DNA of 64,000 nt from Snodgrassella gandavensis (GTDB taxonomy: Bacteria > Pseudomonadota > Gammaproteobacteria > Burkholderiales > Neisseriaceae), in assembly GCF_914768025.1 (NCBI RefSeq), contig NZ_CAJZCE010000008.1, positions 51,201 through 115,200 of the forward strand, read 5' to 3'. The notes below the pieces were generated by a model that was not told the DNA's origin, did no database searches, and saw only the letters and a program-made list of their open reading frames with translations. Numbering within the stretch: position 1 is the stretch's first letter; each line of letters opens with the position of its first letter. The position numbers and the translations under genes were made by a program. This document shows positions 18,571-29,021 of the stretch, one piece after another.

Positions 18571-18690
18571 ACCATTTTGGGGAAATGAAAAATGTGATGT
18601 AATCCGTTTGTAATATTTGTGTTTATTGATACCGCATAGCCAGAAGCTGTAGACCTGATAATATTAATCTGGCTTAATGGCTAGTGTTCA

Positions 18691-18731
18691 TTCATAAAAA
18701 ACAGAATAGTGAATATTCTGTTTTTTATGAA
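18691..18731. terminator. Bidirectional terminator
   Basis: Perfect 18-bp inverted repeat (18691-18708 against 18714-18731) with a GTGAA loop. Each arm carries a run of six A or T, so it would end transcription from either side. It lies between convergent rpoH and the DUF3579 gene. Confidence 0.85.
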
Positions 18732-18751
18732 TATGCCTCTGATGTGTTTAC

Positions 18752-19588
18752 TTAATCAAGTTTCAAGCTAAATTTATGGCTGCTTAAGACAAAGCCATGT
18801 TTCAGGTACACGTGATGCATATTGCTATTATCTGAGGATACACTTGAGTCAGCATGAATACTGTTGCAATTTTCTTTAACTGCAATTATTTTCAGCGCCT
18901 CAAAAATTTGGCTAACCTGCTCATCGGCAATTGGTAAATGATGGCTGGCCAAATCATCAATGCGTAAATGGCGTCCACACGCAAAGTTAGTCACAATACG
19001 GAAACCACAAATGGTTATGGCGTTCTGTTTGCCTTCCTCAAATATCCCTAACAGGCGATAACCTTCTGCCTGTTGAATCATTACCAGTTCCTGAAACTGG
19101 GTAATATCGCGAATATTAGGGTGTAACAGGTGTAATGCAGCAAAAGCAGAGGTGGTTTCTGCTGATGTCAGCTCACGTAATTGATTAACCAGAGCATGAT
19201 GTTCTACTGCTTCTGTCTGTGGATTTATTGGCTGTTGTGTTGTAGTGGCATTTTCTTGAGCCATCGCGTCGGTTAAGTTAATCTGTTTATGTTCTTGTTC
19301 TTCCAATAAGGCTTTGCAGTCCAGAATACGTAAATCATTGTCACGGGCGAAATCCATCAGGAAATTAAAAGCAGTAGCACTGATCTGTTCCAGTTTGCGG
19401 TCAACGGCAACACAGCGGATATTGTCTACCAGGATCGGCCGAACCCATTGATGATAGGACAGACGGTGCCCCTGATCAAAAGAAGATAAAACCCCGCACA
19501 GACGCTCGGCCCAGTCGCTAGGGCGAAAACGTTTATTATTATGTGTCATGCCTTGAATAACAATTTCATATGGATTGCAAATTAGCAT
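18752..19588 (-). CDS. DUF3579-GNAT fusion protein
   Basis: 278-residue protein. Residues 8-95 match the betaproteobacterial DUF3579 family (EIVIQGMTHNNKRFRPSDWAERLCGVLSSF, then YHQWVRPILVDNIRCVAVDRKLEQ and FNFLMDFARDNDLRIL). Residues 96-140 are a polar Gln/Thr-rich linker. Residues 140-275 look like a GNAT acetyltransferase (ITQFQELVMIQQAEGYRLLGIFEE, ITICGFRIVTNFACGRHLRIDDL, closing VYLKHGFVLSSHKFSLKL). The acetyl-CoA pyrophosphate loop (R/Q-x-x-G-x-A/G) is not obvious, so activity is doubtful. DUF3579 is usually a stand-alone protein of about 100 residues of unknown function. Confidence 0.75.
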   Translation of the reverse strand: MLICNPYEIVIQGMTHNNKRFRPSDWAERLCGVLSSFDQGHRLSYHQWVRPILVDNIRCVAVDRKLEQISATAFNFLMDFARDNDLRILDCKALLEEQEHKQINLTDAMAQENATTTQQPINPQTEAVEHHALVNQLRELTSAETTSAFAALHLLHPNIRDITQFQELVMIQQAEGYRLLGIFEEGKQNAITICGFRIVTNFACGRHLRIDDLASHHLPIADEQVSQIFEALKIIAVKENCNSIHADSSVSSDNSNMHHVYLKHGFVLSSHKFSLKLD

Positions 19589-20472
<884 letters not shown>

Positions 20473-20502
20473 ATAGTGCGGATAATCAATAAGGGAAAGA
20501 AA

Positions 20503-21828
20503 ATGAATCGGATTAAAAACTGTGTGATAACGGCAGCACTGTTATTGCCATTGCCGCTATTGGCTGCTGATTTGTCTGGCTGGTGGCGGCCGCTATCGGA
20601 GATAAATGCGGGTAACACGGCGTGGGTAATGACTTCTGCGGTACTGGTTCTGTTGATGACGGTGCCTGGCTTAGCCTTGTTTTATGGTGGGATGGTACGC
20701 AAAAAAAATGTGCTCGGCACCATGATGCACAGCTTTGTGGTTGCTGCGCTGGTAAGTGTACTATGGATGATAATAGGCTATTCATTTGCTTTTACGCCGG
20801 GTAATGCATTTATTGGTGGTTTTGACCGTTTTATGCTTGGTGGTATGGGATTGGATCAAACCAGAGAAATGACTACTATTGTTAATGGAGACGGTACTAT
20901 TCCCGAGTCGGTATTTATGTTTTTTCAAATGACCTTTGCGATTATATCTACCGCTATTGTGACAGGTGCTTTTGCTGAACGTTTGAAATTTTCAGCCTTA
21001 TTATTGTTTTCTGGTCTCTGGGTAACTTTTGTATATGCGCCAATATGTCATTGGGTTTGGGGCGGCGGTTTTATGGCTGATACGCATACGCCAGTTCTGG
21101 ATTTTGCCGGTGGGACAGTCGTGCATATTAATGCCGGTATTGCCGGTTTGGTAGCCGCATTGGTGATTGGTAAACGTTTGGGTTATGGTAAAGATGTGAT
21201 GGCACCACATAATATGGTATTAACTTTAACTGGTGCTGCCATGCTATGGGTGGGCTGGTTTGGCTTTAATGCCGGCTCTGCCGGCGCTGCGGATGCTTCT
21301 GCTGGTATGGCCATGGCTGTTACTCAAGTGGCTGCTGCAGCTGCTGCACTAACGTGGATGTTGTGTGAAAAATTGGCCGGACATAAGCCATCTGCTTTAG
21401 GTATGGCTTCCGGTGCCGTATCCGGTCTGGTGGGAATTACACCTGCAGCTGGTTTTGTTGGACCACAGGCTGCGCTGATGATTGGAGCGCTAACGGCTGT
21501 TGCTGCTTATTTTGCAGCGGTATTTTTAAAACGCAGATTTGGTTATGATGATTCACTTGATGCTTTTGGTATTCATGGCTTTGGTGGTATTGTGGGTTCA
21601 ATTTTAACTGGTCTGCTGTTCAGTAATACTATTTTTGGTGGAGAAGCCACGATTGGCACTCAGCTACTGGTACAAATTAAGGATGTAGCCATTACCGTTG
21701 TGTACAGTGTGATGATGACTTATCTGATTCTTAAAATTGTAGCAATTGCTTGTCGCGGTTTACGTATTGACCATGATGCTGAACGCGAAGGTATGGACGT
21801 GAGTATCCATGGTGAGCGTATTGAATAA
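20503..21828 (+). CDS. amtB: Ammonium transporter AmtB
   Basis: 441-residue inner-membrane ammonium channel. It has a cleavable signal peptide (ITAALLLPLPLLAAD) and eleven hydrophobic segments. Family motifs include the twin-His/Phe pore surroundings FHSF-like MMHSFVVAALVSVLWMIIGYS, DFAGGTVVHINAGIAGL and DAFGIHGFGGIVGSIL. The ATG at 20503 follows a good AAGGGAAAG site; a GTG 27 bases upstream is in frame but has no site. The C-terminal tail (GLRIDHDAEREGMD) is the GlnK contact region. Confidence 0.97.
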   Translation: MNRIKNCVITAALLLPLPLLAADLSGWWRPLSEINAGNTAWVMTSAVLVLLMTVPGLALFYGGMVRKKNVLGTMMHSFVVAALVSVLWMIIGYSFAFTPGNAFIGGFDRFMLGGMGLDQTREMTTIVNGDGTIPESVFMFFQMTFAIISTAIVTGAFAERLKFSALLLFSGLWVTFVYAPICHWVWGGGFMADTHTPVLDFAGGTVVHINAGIAGLVAALVIGKRLGYGKDVMAPHNMVLTLTGAAMLWVGWFGFNAGSAGAADASAGMAMAVTQVAAAAAALTWMLCEKLAGHKPSALGMASGAVSGLVGITPAAGFVGPQAALMIGALTAVAAYFAAVFLKRRFGYDDSLDAFGIHGFGGIVGSILTGLLFSNTIFGGEATIGTQLLVQIKDVAITVVYSVMMTYLILKIVAIACRGLRIDHDAEREGMDVSIHGERIE

Positions 21829-21862
21829 AAATAGTTAACTTTGCGAACTAATGGAAATGAAA

Positions 21863-21897
21863 AACTGGCCGGTTTTGAAAAGCTGGCTGGTTTTAAT
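21863..21897 (+). terminator. Probable terminator of glnK-amtB
   Basis: Stem AACTGGCC / GGCTGGTT (two G-U pairs) followed by a T-rich tract, about 35 bases after the amtB stop and ahead of convergent pncC. Confidence 0.6.
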
Positions 21898-21933
21898 TTG
21901 TCTGTTCAGTTTTTTTGCTTGATATAATCCAGC

Positions 21934-22407
21934 CTAGCGGTATAAATACTGATGTAAAAAACGCAATGCATATTCTACTGCAAGTGTTCGAATCATATTA
22001 CGATCACCATTAAACTGGTGATGTTTGGCCCAGATGCGTTGTTTGGTTGCTAGTGCAAACCATACAGTGCCAACTGGTTTTTCAGCGCTGCCGCCAGCTG
22101 GCCCTGCAATACCGGAAACAGAAAGGGCATAATCTGCCTTGGCATCAATCAATGCACCCAAAGCCATTTCGCGCACGCATTCCTCACTAACAGCGCCATA
22201 ATGACGCAAAGTAGTATCATTAACATTAAGCAGTTGCTGTTTGGCCTGATTGCTATAAGTAATGTAACCCATGTTAAACCAGCCGGAACTGCCTGGTAGG
22301 CGGGTCAGCTCTGCTGCCAGCAGACCACCAGTACACGATTCGGCACAGGTTACGGTATGCCCCAGTGCATCCAGTTTGGTGGTGATATCAAGCAAGGTTT
22401 GTGTCAT
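21934..22407 (-). CDS. pncC: Nicotinamide-nucleotide amidase (CinA C-terminal family)
   Basis: 157-residue amidohydrolase that converts NMN to nicotinate mononucleotide in pyridine nucleotide salvage. The family signature TCAESCTGGLLAAELTRLPGSS, with its Ser/Lys catalytic region, and VSGIAGPAGGSAEKPVGTVWFAL are present. It lacks the N-terminal MoCF domain of long CinA. The ATG at 22407 overlaps the end of pgi by 20 bases, so the genes form an operon. Confidence 0.93.
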   Translation of the reverse strand: MTQTLLDITTKLDALGHTVTCAESCTGGLLAAELTRLPGSSGWFNMGYITYSNQAKQQLLNVNDTTLRHYGAVSEECVREMALGALIDAKADYALSVSGIAGPAGGSAEKPVGTVWFALATKQRIWAKHHQFNGDRNMIRTLAVEYALRFLHQYLYR

Positions 22408-24049
22408 GGTGATGTTTTCTAAAATAGTTAATGAGGCCGTTAGTAGAAGCATCATGGTCTAGCGGATCGTCTGTGCTCAACTCCGGCTCAATATTTTTGG
22501 CCAAAACTTTGCCGTATTCCACACCCCACTGATCGAACGAATTAATCCCCCAGATTACTCCTTGTACAAATACTTTATGTTCATACATGGCCAGTAGCAT
22601 GCCCAGATTAAATGGGTTGATTTCATCCAGTAGCAGTGTATTGGAAGGCTGATTGCCGGGAAATACTTTCTGTGGTGCCATGATATCACGGTATTTATTG
22701 TCCAGATGTACAAGTTCTGCATATGCTTCTGTCAATGTTTTGCCACGCATTAATGCTTCAGTCTGAGCAAAGGCATTGGCTGCCAGAACTTTATGCTGGG
22801 TACTGACATGGTAAAAACTGTTAATCGGAACAATAAAATCAGAGGAAATCAGTCGTGGCCCCTGATGAAGCAGTTGGAAAAAAGCATGCTGGCAGTTAAC
22901 ACCTTCTTCGCCCCAGATAATGGGGCCAGTATCAAAATCTAGGCGCTCACCATAACGGCTTACCTGTTTACCATTACTTTCCATGTCCAGCTGCTGCAAA
23001 TGTGCGGCCAGACGGCGTAGCCCATGATCATAAGGAATAATTGCATGGCTGGTAGTGGTATAGAAAGTGTGATACCACAAACCAATCAGGCCAAGTAATA
23101 CGGGGATATTATGTCGTAAAGGCGCATGAAAAAAATGTTCGTCCATTGCCCGCCCGCCCGCTAGAAAATTCTGGAAATTTTCTTTACCAATAGCACAAAT
23201 TACCGATAGACCAATAGTAGACCAGACAGAATAGCGGCCTCCGACCCAGTCAAACATAGCAAATATATGTTCCGGAGTAATGCCAAAGGCCTGTGCCTTA
23301 GCAACAGCACTGGTAATGGCCATAAAATGACGGCCGATATCGGCCTCGCTCATTCCCTGCTGTAAAAACCAGTTGCGCGCGGTTTGCGCATTGAGCAAAG
23401 TTTCAGGTGTGGTGAAGGATTTACTGGCAATAATGAAAATGGTAGTGGCTGGATTAACGCTGTCCAGTACCTGCATTAAGTTGGCACCATCAACGTTGGC
23501 AACATAATGGATATTTAGCCCCACCTGCTGAAACGGACGCAATGCCAGTGTGACCATTTCTGGACCAAGATGGGAACCACCAATACCAATATTGATAATA
23601 TCGGTAATGCGCTCACCATGAGTGCCTACATATTCACCATTGCGCACTGATTCGGCAAAGCTGTAGGCACGTTCGAGTTCACAATGAATATCCGGTACGA
23701 TATTATGATTGTCCACATATACTTTAGCATATGGTGGCAGTCTGAGGGCTGTATGCAGCACGGCACGATTTTCACTGATATTGATTTTATCGCCACGGCG
23801 CATCTTATCAGCCCAGCCACGTACATCGGCAATGTTTGCCAGTTCAATTAATAATGTCAGAGTATCTTCAGTAATACGATTTTTGCTGTAATCCAATAAT
23901 AGGCCGTTTAATTGCTCATGCATTTGCGCAAAACGGTCTGGCTGTTGCCGAAATAGATCGCGCATGTGCAAAAAACGGGTGCTACGCTGGTGTTGATGCA
24001 GTTGTGCCCAAATGGTTGTCTGATTAATAGGACAGAATGGATTCATCAT
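22388..24049 (-). CDS. pgi: Glucose-6-phosphate isomerase
   Basis: About 553 residues. Interconverts glucose-6-P and fructose-6-P in glycolysis and gluconeogenesis. Motifs: NIGIGGSHLGPEM, SKSFTTPETL, FDWVGGRYSVWSTIGLSV, the catalytic GEEGVNCQHAFFQLLHQG region with the conserved His, and FDQWGVEYGKVLAKN. Two adjacent ATGs (24049, 24046) are both plausible starts. Coding lies between orn and pncC on the same strand. Confidence 0.97.
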   Translation of the reverse strand: MMNPFCPINQTTIWAQLHQHQRSTRFLHMRDLFRQQPDRFAQMHEQLNGLLLDYSKNRITEDTLTLLIELANIADVRGWADKMRRGDKINISENRAVLHTALRLPPYAKVYVDNHNIVPDIHCELERAYSFAESVRNGEYVGTHGERITDIINIGIGGSHLGPEMVTLALRPFQQVGLNIHYVANVDGANLMQVLDSVNPATTIFIIASKSFTTPETLLNAQTARNWFLQQGMSEADIGRHFMAITSAVAKAQAFGITPEHIFAMFDWVGGRYSVWSTIGLSVICAIGKENFQNFLAGGRAMDEHFFHAPLRHNIPVLLGLIGLWYHTFYTTTSHAIIPYDHGLRRLAAHLQQLDMESNGKQVSRYGERLDFDTGPIIWGEEGVNCQHAFFQLLHQGPRLISSDFIVPINSFYHVSTQHKVLAANAFAQTEALMRGKTLTEAYAELVHLDNKYRDIMAPQKVFPGNQPSNTLLLDEINPFNLGMLLAMYEHKVFVQGVIWGINSFDQWGVEYGKVLAKNIEPELSTDDPLDHDASTNGLINYFRKHHHDTNLA

Positions 24050-24094
24050 GACTAGAGTGCATTTCAGCAAAGATTAATGGCGCAATATACAAAA

Positions 24095-24643
24095 TCAAGC
24101 AGATATTGTTAAGAAATGTTCGCGGTAATAGGCCATTTCTTCAATACTTTCCTTAATATCATCCAGAGCCTGATGTGCGCCCTTTTTACTGACACCTTTA
24201 GCAATGGCAGGATTCCAACGTTTTGCCAATTCCTTCAATGTCGATACATCCAGATTTCGGTAATGGAAGTAAGCTTCCAGTCGTGGCATGTAGCGCACCA
24301 TAAAGCGACGATCCTGATGAATGGAGTTCCCACACATTGGTGAGGTTCTTTCTGGTATCCATTCGCTGATAAAGGCTAGTAATTTTTCTTCAGCTTCGGC
24401 TTCGGTCAGGGTAGATGCTTTTACTTTGTCCACCAGACCGGTACGGGTATGGGTAGCCGTATTCCATTTATCCATATGGTCAATAATACTGTCAGGTTGG
24501 TGAATAACCAGTACCTCAGATTGTGCCAGTATATTCAGGTCACTATCTGTGATAATCATGGCCACTTCTATAATCCGGTCAGTATCTGGATTCAATCCGG
24601 TCATTTCCATATCCAGCCAGGCAAGATTTTTAGCGTTTTGCAT
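24095..24643 (-). CDS. orn: Oligoribonuclease
   Basis: 182-residue DEDDh 3'-5' exonuclease that degrades two- to five-nt RNAs, including pGpG. Exo I is [11 protein letters not shown] (Asp/Glu), Exo II contains HQDRRFM region NSIHQDRRF, and Exo III is [13 protein letters not shown] with the catalytic His and Asp. It is upstream of pgi with a 45-base gap. Confidence 0.97.
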   Translation of the reverse strand: MQNAKNLAWLDMEMTGLNPDTDRIIEVAMIITDSDLNILAQSEVLVIHQPDSIIDHMDKWNTATHTRTGLVDKVKASTLTEAEAEEKLLAFISEWIPERTSPMCGNSIHQDRRFMVRYMPRLEAYFHYRNLDVSTLKELAKRWNPAIAKGVSKKGAHQALDDIKESIEEMAYYREHFLTISA

Positions 24644-25006
24644 ATCTTAATTTTGATTAATAATAAAACATCATTTTAGCTTTTTTCTATTATGGTTGAT
24701 AGTTTAACCTGATTTTTTACCTGCAACTGTACCCTCAATTGGGTTGCTGTAGTCGTTTTAAAAGAAGATAAACTGTAACTAATAAATCTGGATGGTTTGC
24801 ATGAGTATTATCCGGAAAGATTGTTTTATCATTATGGTGTAATCGGTATTTGGTACAGCTTCAAGATTATATTCAGGCAGAGTACATCATTATTAATACT
24901 GGTAATCGTGGTGATATCTGGCTGATTACCGACTATTGTGCTGCTTTATTAACCAGTAATGGATAAACTCCGCTACAATTATTATTTTCAAGCATAGTAT
25001 ATTTTT
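24644..25006. other. Intergenic region with possible coding remnant
   Basis: About 360 bases between divergent orn and ste24. On the plus strand, 24802-24966 has an open frame ending in TAA (LVQLQDYIQAEYIIINTG..WLITDYCAALL) but no plausible start in that frame. It may be the tail of a decayed gene; I cannot name the family. Confidence 0.35.
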
Positions 25007-26293
25007 ATGGCATTTTATCTTTCTGCCCAAACAGTTTATATGCTGTTTTTACTATTTTTTATATGCACTACATGTGGCCAGCTATATTTGTCTGTGCGCC
25101 AGAGTAAGACTGTGTTAGCGCATCGTAGCCATGTACCTGCGGCTTTTGTACAAAGTGTCTCACTGGCGGAGCATCAGAAAGCGGCAGATTATACTTTGGC
25201 CAAGCAACGTCTGGCGCGTTATGAAATTTTGTTTCAGGCGTTATTGTTGTTGCTGTTCACGATTGGTGGCGGGCTGGATTTGCTGGCGCGTTTAAGTCAG
25301 GTGTGGGTACATTCTAATATTGCCCAAGGAATCGTACTTATTGGCTTATTTGCGTTGATTAACATGCTTCTGGGCTGGCCAATGGCTTGGTATCGCAGTT
25401 TTCGTCTGGAAGCTAAATTTGGCTTTAATAAAATGACACTGGCCACGTTTTTTGCTGATCAGTTCAAGGGTTGCCTGTTAGCTATTATTGTTGGTTTACC
25501 TTTGCTGTATATTATCCTGTTGCTGATGCGAACCCTGATTGCGGCACACTGGTTTGGCGGTGCTTGGTGGCTGGCTGTGTGGCTGGTATGGGTGCTTTTT
25601 TCTTTATTACTGATGTGGGCATTTCCCAAATGGATTGCTCCGCTTTTCAATAAATTTGAACCATTAAAAGATGAGATATTACGCATACGAATCGAAAACC
25701 TGTTGCAACGCACTGGTTTTCATAGTGACGGTATTTTCGTTATGGATGGTTCCAAACGCAGCGGGCATGGTAATGCTTATTTTACAGGTCTAGGGAAAAA
25801 CAAACGCATTGTATTTTTTGATACTTTGCTGAAAGATATGCAAACAAGCGAAGTTGAGGCAGTTCTGGCGCATGAGTTAGGGCATTTTGCCCACAAACAT
25901 GTATTCAAACAAATGATTGTCACATTTATACTGGCATTAATCGTATTTGCGGTTTTGGGCTGGTTATTGCCACAGTCAGGTTTTTATCTTGGTTTGGGTG
26001 TACATGAACCCAGTCATGCCATGGCTTTATTATTATTTATGCTGGTGCTGCCGGTTTTTACTTTCCCGTTTTCACCATTAGCAAGTGTAGTATCGCGCAA
26101 GAATGAATTTGAGGCAGACCGATTTGCGGCAAAATATGCTAATGCCAATGATTTGATTCAGGCCTTAACCAAACTTTATCGCACCAATGCAGCCAGTCTG
26201 GTTAGTGATATCTGGTATTCGCGGTTTTACGACTCACATCCGGGTGCGCGGGAACGCATTGCTGCTTTGCAGGCAGCCACAAAGGCAGATTAA
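25007..26293 (+). CDS. M48 family Ste24-like endopeptidase
   Basis: 428-residue integral membrane zinc protease. The N-terminal half has several hydrophobic helices, including the CAAX-protease N-terminal domain. The peptidase half has HELGHFAHKH at 289-298 and the third zinc ligand in KNEFEADRFAAK near 367. Bacterial homologues process membrane proteins; there are no prenylated CaaX substrates, so the target is unknown. rsgA begins two bases after its stop. Confidence 0.92.
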   Translation: MAFYLSAQTVYMLFLLFFICTTCGQLYLSVRQSKTVLAHRSHVPAAFVQSVSLAEHQKAADYTLAKQRLARYEILFQALLLLLFTIGGGLDLLARLSQVWVHSNIAQGIVLIGLFALINMLLGWPMAWYRSFRLEAKFGFNKMTLATFFADQFKGCLLAIIVGLPLLYIILLLMRTLIAAHWFGGAWWLAVWLVWVLFSLLLMWAFPKWIAPLFNKFEPLKDEILRIRIENLLQRTGFHSDGIFVMDGSKRSGHGNAYFTGLGKNKRIVFFDTLLKDMQTSEVEAVLAHELGHFAHKHVFKQMIVTFILALIVFAVLGWLLPQSGFYLGLGVHEPSHAMALLLFMLVLPVFTFPFSPLASVVSRKNEFEADRFAAKYANANDLIQALTKLYRTNAASLVSDIWYSRFYDSHPGARERIAALQAATKAD

Positions 26294-26295
26294 GT

Positions 26296-27180
26296 ATGGT
26301 GCAGCAAGTAAATGAGTTATTGACAGCGCAGATTATCACCAGTTTTGGACGACGCTTCATAGTGCGCACGCCTACTGGTAAAACTTATGAAGCTACCACC
26401 CGTAAAAAAAGAATTGATTTTGCCTGCGGTGATGAAGTTCATATCGGGCATATCAATCAGCAGCAGGCTGTAATTGAAGATTACTTACCACGGCGTAGCC
26501 TGCTTTACCGTCAGGATGCCACGCGCAGCAAGCTTATTGCTGCTAATGTGACGTTGATGCTAATCGTATTGGCCGCTGTACCCACTCCGAGTGAACTATT
26601 GTTACAGCGCGCACTGCTGGCCGCAGATGCAGCAAACATACCGCCGCTAATTGTGTTAAACAAGGCAGATTTGCCCCAGAATGCACAATGGCTGGAAAAA
26701 TTGGTGTTTTATCAGAGTTTAAACTATGAGGTGATAAATATCAGTGCCTTGTGTGATGTAGCTGCGCTGCGCCAGCATTTACAGGGAGAATGTGCAATCC
26801 TGTTAGGCCAGTCTGGTATGGGTAAATCTACATTAACCAATGCCTTACTGGATAAAGAACAGGCACGGGTGGGTACTATTTCAGCAGCACTGGATTCCGG
26901 CCGTCATACCACAACCCATGCACAGTTGTATGATCTGGACGCCTATAGCCAGCTTATCGACTCTCCTGGTTTACAGGCATTTGGTCTGCACCATTTGCAG
27001 GTGAGCGATTTGCTACATTATTTCCCCGATATGCACCAATATATTGGACAGTGCCGTTTTCATAATTGTAGCCATCGTCAGGAGCCAAGCTGCGCCCTTA
27101 AGCAGGCTGTGGCAGATGGAAAACTGAAACCGGAGCGACTCCAGTTTCTGCAAAATATCACTGATGAGTTAACCAGATAA
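26296..27180 (+). CDS. rsgA: Ribosome small subunit biogenesis GTPase RsgA
   Basis: 294-residue circularly permuted GTPase acting late in 30S assembly. N-terminal OB fold (residues 5-65), then G4 LNKAD near 116, followed by G1 GQSGMGKST (171-179) and G3 DSPG near 219. The zinc-binding C-terminal motif is intact (QCRFHNCSHRQEPSC). It is translationally coupled to ste24 by a two-base gap. Confidence 0.96.
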   Translation: MVQQVNELLTAQIITSFGRRFIVRTPTGKTYEATTRKKRIDFACGDEVHIGHINQQQAVIEDYLPRRSLLYRQDATRSKLIAANVTLMLIVLAAVPTPSELLLQRALLAADAANIPPLIVLNKADLPQNAQWLEKLVFYQSLNYEVINISALCDVAALRQHLQGECAILLGQSGMGKSTLTNALLDKEQARVGTISAALDSGRHTTTHAQLYDLDAYSQLIDSPGLQAFGLHHLQVSDLLHYFPDMHQYIGQCRFHNCSHRQEPSCALKQAVADGKLKPERLQFLQNITDELTR

Positions 27181-27321
27181 AATTTGTCAAAAGCAAAAAT
27201 CATATTGTATTAAATGTAGATGTGATGACAGAAAAATTCAAAAAAACCGCATAAGCAGTCATATATAAAACATAAACGTTGTTTTTTTATCTAAAAATCC
27301 GTGCTTTACTTGCATAAAAAA

Positions 27322-27349
27322 TTGATTCAGGCAGAATAAACATGATACT
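27322..27349 (+). promoter_or_regulatory. Sigma-70 promoter of the ribosomal superoperon
   Basis: TTGATT (27322-27327), 16-base spacer, GATACT (27344-27349). A GC-rich discriminator follows, typical of growth-rate-controlled ribosomal promoters. Predicted start is about 27356. Confidence 0.6.
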
Positions 27350-27355
27350 ATCGCC

Positions 27356-27420
27356 ATCTTGCCGATTTTACGTCGGCAAGATTCTTTATTTGTGCGAGGC
27401 CAATCAATCGTAATTGGTCC
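27356..27420 (+). promoter_or_regulatory. Structured 5' leader of rplC
   Basis: The predicted transcript begins with a perfect 10-bp hairpin ATCTTGCCGA / TCGGCAAGAT (27356-27382), followed by TTCTTTATTT and a second stem GGCCAAT / ATTGGTC (27399-27419). It could be an autoregulatory leader or a terminator for rsgA; its location at the 5' end favours the former. Confidence 0.5.
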
Positions 27421-27440
27421 CTTTATAAAAGGAAATAACT

Positions 27441-28085
27441 ATGACTTTAGGTCTGGTTGGGCGCAAAGTAGGCATGACGCGCGTGTTCGACGAGAACGGC
27501 GCTTCAGTTCCAGTAACTGTACTGGACATGTCTGCTAACCGCGTCACTCAACTCAAATCCGAAGCCACCGACGGCTACACTGCCGTACAGGTGACTTTCG
27601 GTCAGAAAAAAGCCAATCGCGTAAGCAAGGCACAGGCAGGTCACTTTGCCAAGGCTGGTGTTGAAGCCGGTCGTGGCTTGGTGGAATTTGCTGTTTCTGA
27701 AGAAAAATTGGCTGAATTGTCTGCGGGTGCTGAAATTAATGTCGGTATTTTTGCAGCAGGTCAGTTGATTGATGTCACTGGTACCAGCAAAGGTAAAGGC
27801 TTTTCTGGCACCATCAAACGTCACAATTTTGGTTCTCAGCGTGCTTCCCACGGTAACTCCCGTTCCCATCGTGTGCCAGGTTCAACCGGTATGGCACAGG
27901 ATCCGGGTCGCGTATTCCCAGGTAAACGTATGGCTGGTCAGTACGGTAACGTTAAATCCACCATCCAGAATCTGGAAATCGTACGCGTAGATACCGAACG
28001 TCAGCTGTTGCTGGTGAAAGGTGCAGTGCCCGGTGCGGTTAACAGCGACGTTGTCGTGCGTCCGAGCGTGAAGGTAGGTGCGTAA
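27441..28085 (+). CDS. rplC: 50S ribosomal protein L3
   Basis: 214 residues. Binds 23S rRNA near the peptidyl transferase centre and nucleates 50S assembly. The extended central loop with the methyl-acceptor Gln ([22 protein letters not shown] region) is present. It is the first gene of the superoperon here, whereas rpsJ normally precedes it. The stop overlaps the rplD start by one base. Confidence 0.98.
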   Translation: MTLGLVGRKVGMTRVFDENGASVPVTVLDMSANRVTQLKSEATDGYTAVQVTFGQKKANRVSKAQAGHFAKAGVEAGRGLVEFAVSEEKLAELSAGAEINVGIFAAGQLIDVTGTSKGKGFSGTIKRHNFGSQRASHGNSRSHRVPGSTGMAQDPGRVFPGKRMAGQYGNVKSTIQNLEIVRVDTERQLLLVKGAVPGAVNSDVVVRPSVKVGA

Positions 28086-28705
28086 TGGAACTGAAATTAA
28101 TTGATGCTCAAGGTCAGGTTGCAGGCGCAGTTGCTGCTTCTGACGCATTGTTTGCACGTGAATACAATGAAGATCTGGTGCACCAGCTGGTTACCGCCTT
28201 TCTGGCTAACGCCCGCTCCGGTAACCGTTCACAGTTGACTCGTGCCGAAGTAAAACACTCTACTAAAAAACCATGGCGTCAAAAAGGAACTGGCCGTGCC
28301 CGTTCCGGTATGACATCTTCTCCGCTGTGGCGCAGTGGTGGTCGTGCGTTCCCGAATAAACCAGATGAAAACTTTACCCAGAAAGTAAATCGCAAGATGT
28401 ATCGCGCGGGTATGGCTGCCATCCTGTCTCAGCTGGTACGTGACGAGCGCCTGTTTGTTATCGATGAATTGTCTGCTGCTACACCTAAAACCAAAGCATT
28501 TGCCGAACAGGTAAAAAATCTGGGTATGGAGCAGGTATTATTCATCACCAAACAGCTGGATGAAAACGTTTACTTGTCTAGCCGCAACCTGCCGAATGTA
28601 CTGGTTCTGGAAGCACAGCAAACTGATCCGTACAATCTGTTACGCTTTAAGAAAGTAGTGCTTACCAAAGCAGCAGTTGCACAACTTGAGGAGCAATGGG
28701 TATGA
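28085..28705 (+). CDS. rplD: 50S ribosomal protein L4
   Basis: 206 residues. Lines the exit tunnel through its Arg-rich loop ([20 protein letters not shown]). In E. coli L4 also represses its own S10 operon, so feedback on this operon is plausible. It overlaps rplC by one base and rplW by four. Confidence 0.98.
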   Translation: MELKLIDAQGQVAGAVAASDALFAREYNEDLVHQLVTAFLANARSGNRSQLTRAEVKHSTKKPWRQKGTGRARSGMTSSPLWRSGGRAFPNKPDENFTQKVNRKMYRAGMAAILSQLVRDERLFVIDELSAATPKTKAFAEQVKNLGMEQVLFITKQLDENVYLSSRNLPNVLVLEAQQTDPYNLLRFKKVVLTKAAVAQLEEQWV

Positions 28706-29016
28706 ATCAACAACGTTTAATGCAAGTGCTCTTGGCTCCTGTTGTTTCTGAAAAAAGCAACATGCTGGCTGAAAAACGCAACCAGATGACGTTTAAAGTA
28801 TTGCCAAACGCCACCAAGCCAGAAATCAAGGCTGCTGTGGAACTGTTGTTTAATGTAAAAGTGGATTCTGTAGCCACCACTCTCATTAAAGGCAAAAGTA
28901 AACGTTTTGGCCGTACCATCGGTAAGCGCAGTGATGTGAAAAAAGCTTATGTCAGCCTTGCGGCTGGTCAAGAGCTGAACATCGAATCTGCTGCCGCTTC
29001 TGCAGATAAGGAATAA
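28702..29016 (+). CDS. rplW: 50S ribosomal protein L23
   Basis: 104 residues at the tunnel exit, docking site for trigger factor and SRP. The ATG at 28702 is chosen over 28696 because GAGGAG lies eight bases before it and it gives an ATGA overlap with the rplD stop. Core: [21 protein letters not shown] and [18 protein letters not shown]. Confidence 0.97.
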   Translation: MNQQRLMQVLLAPVVSEKSNMLAEKRNQMTFKVLPNATKPEIKAAVELLFNVKVDSVATTLIKGKSKRFGRTIGKRSDVKKAYVSLAAGQELNIESAAASADKE

Positions 29017-29021
29017 GCACT

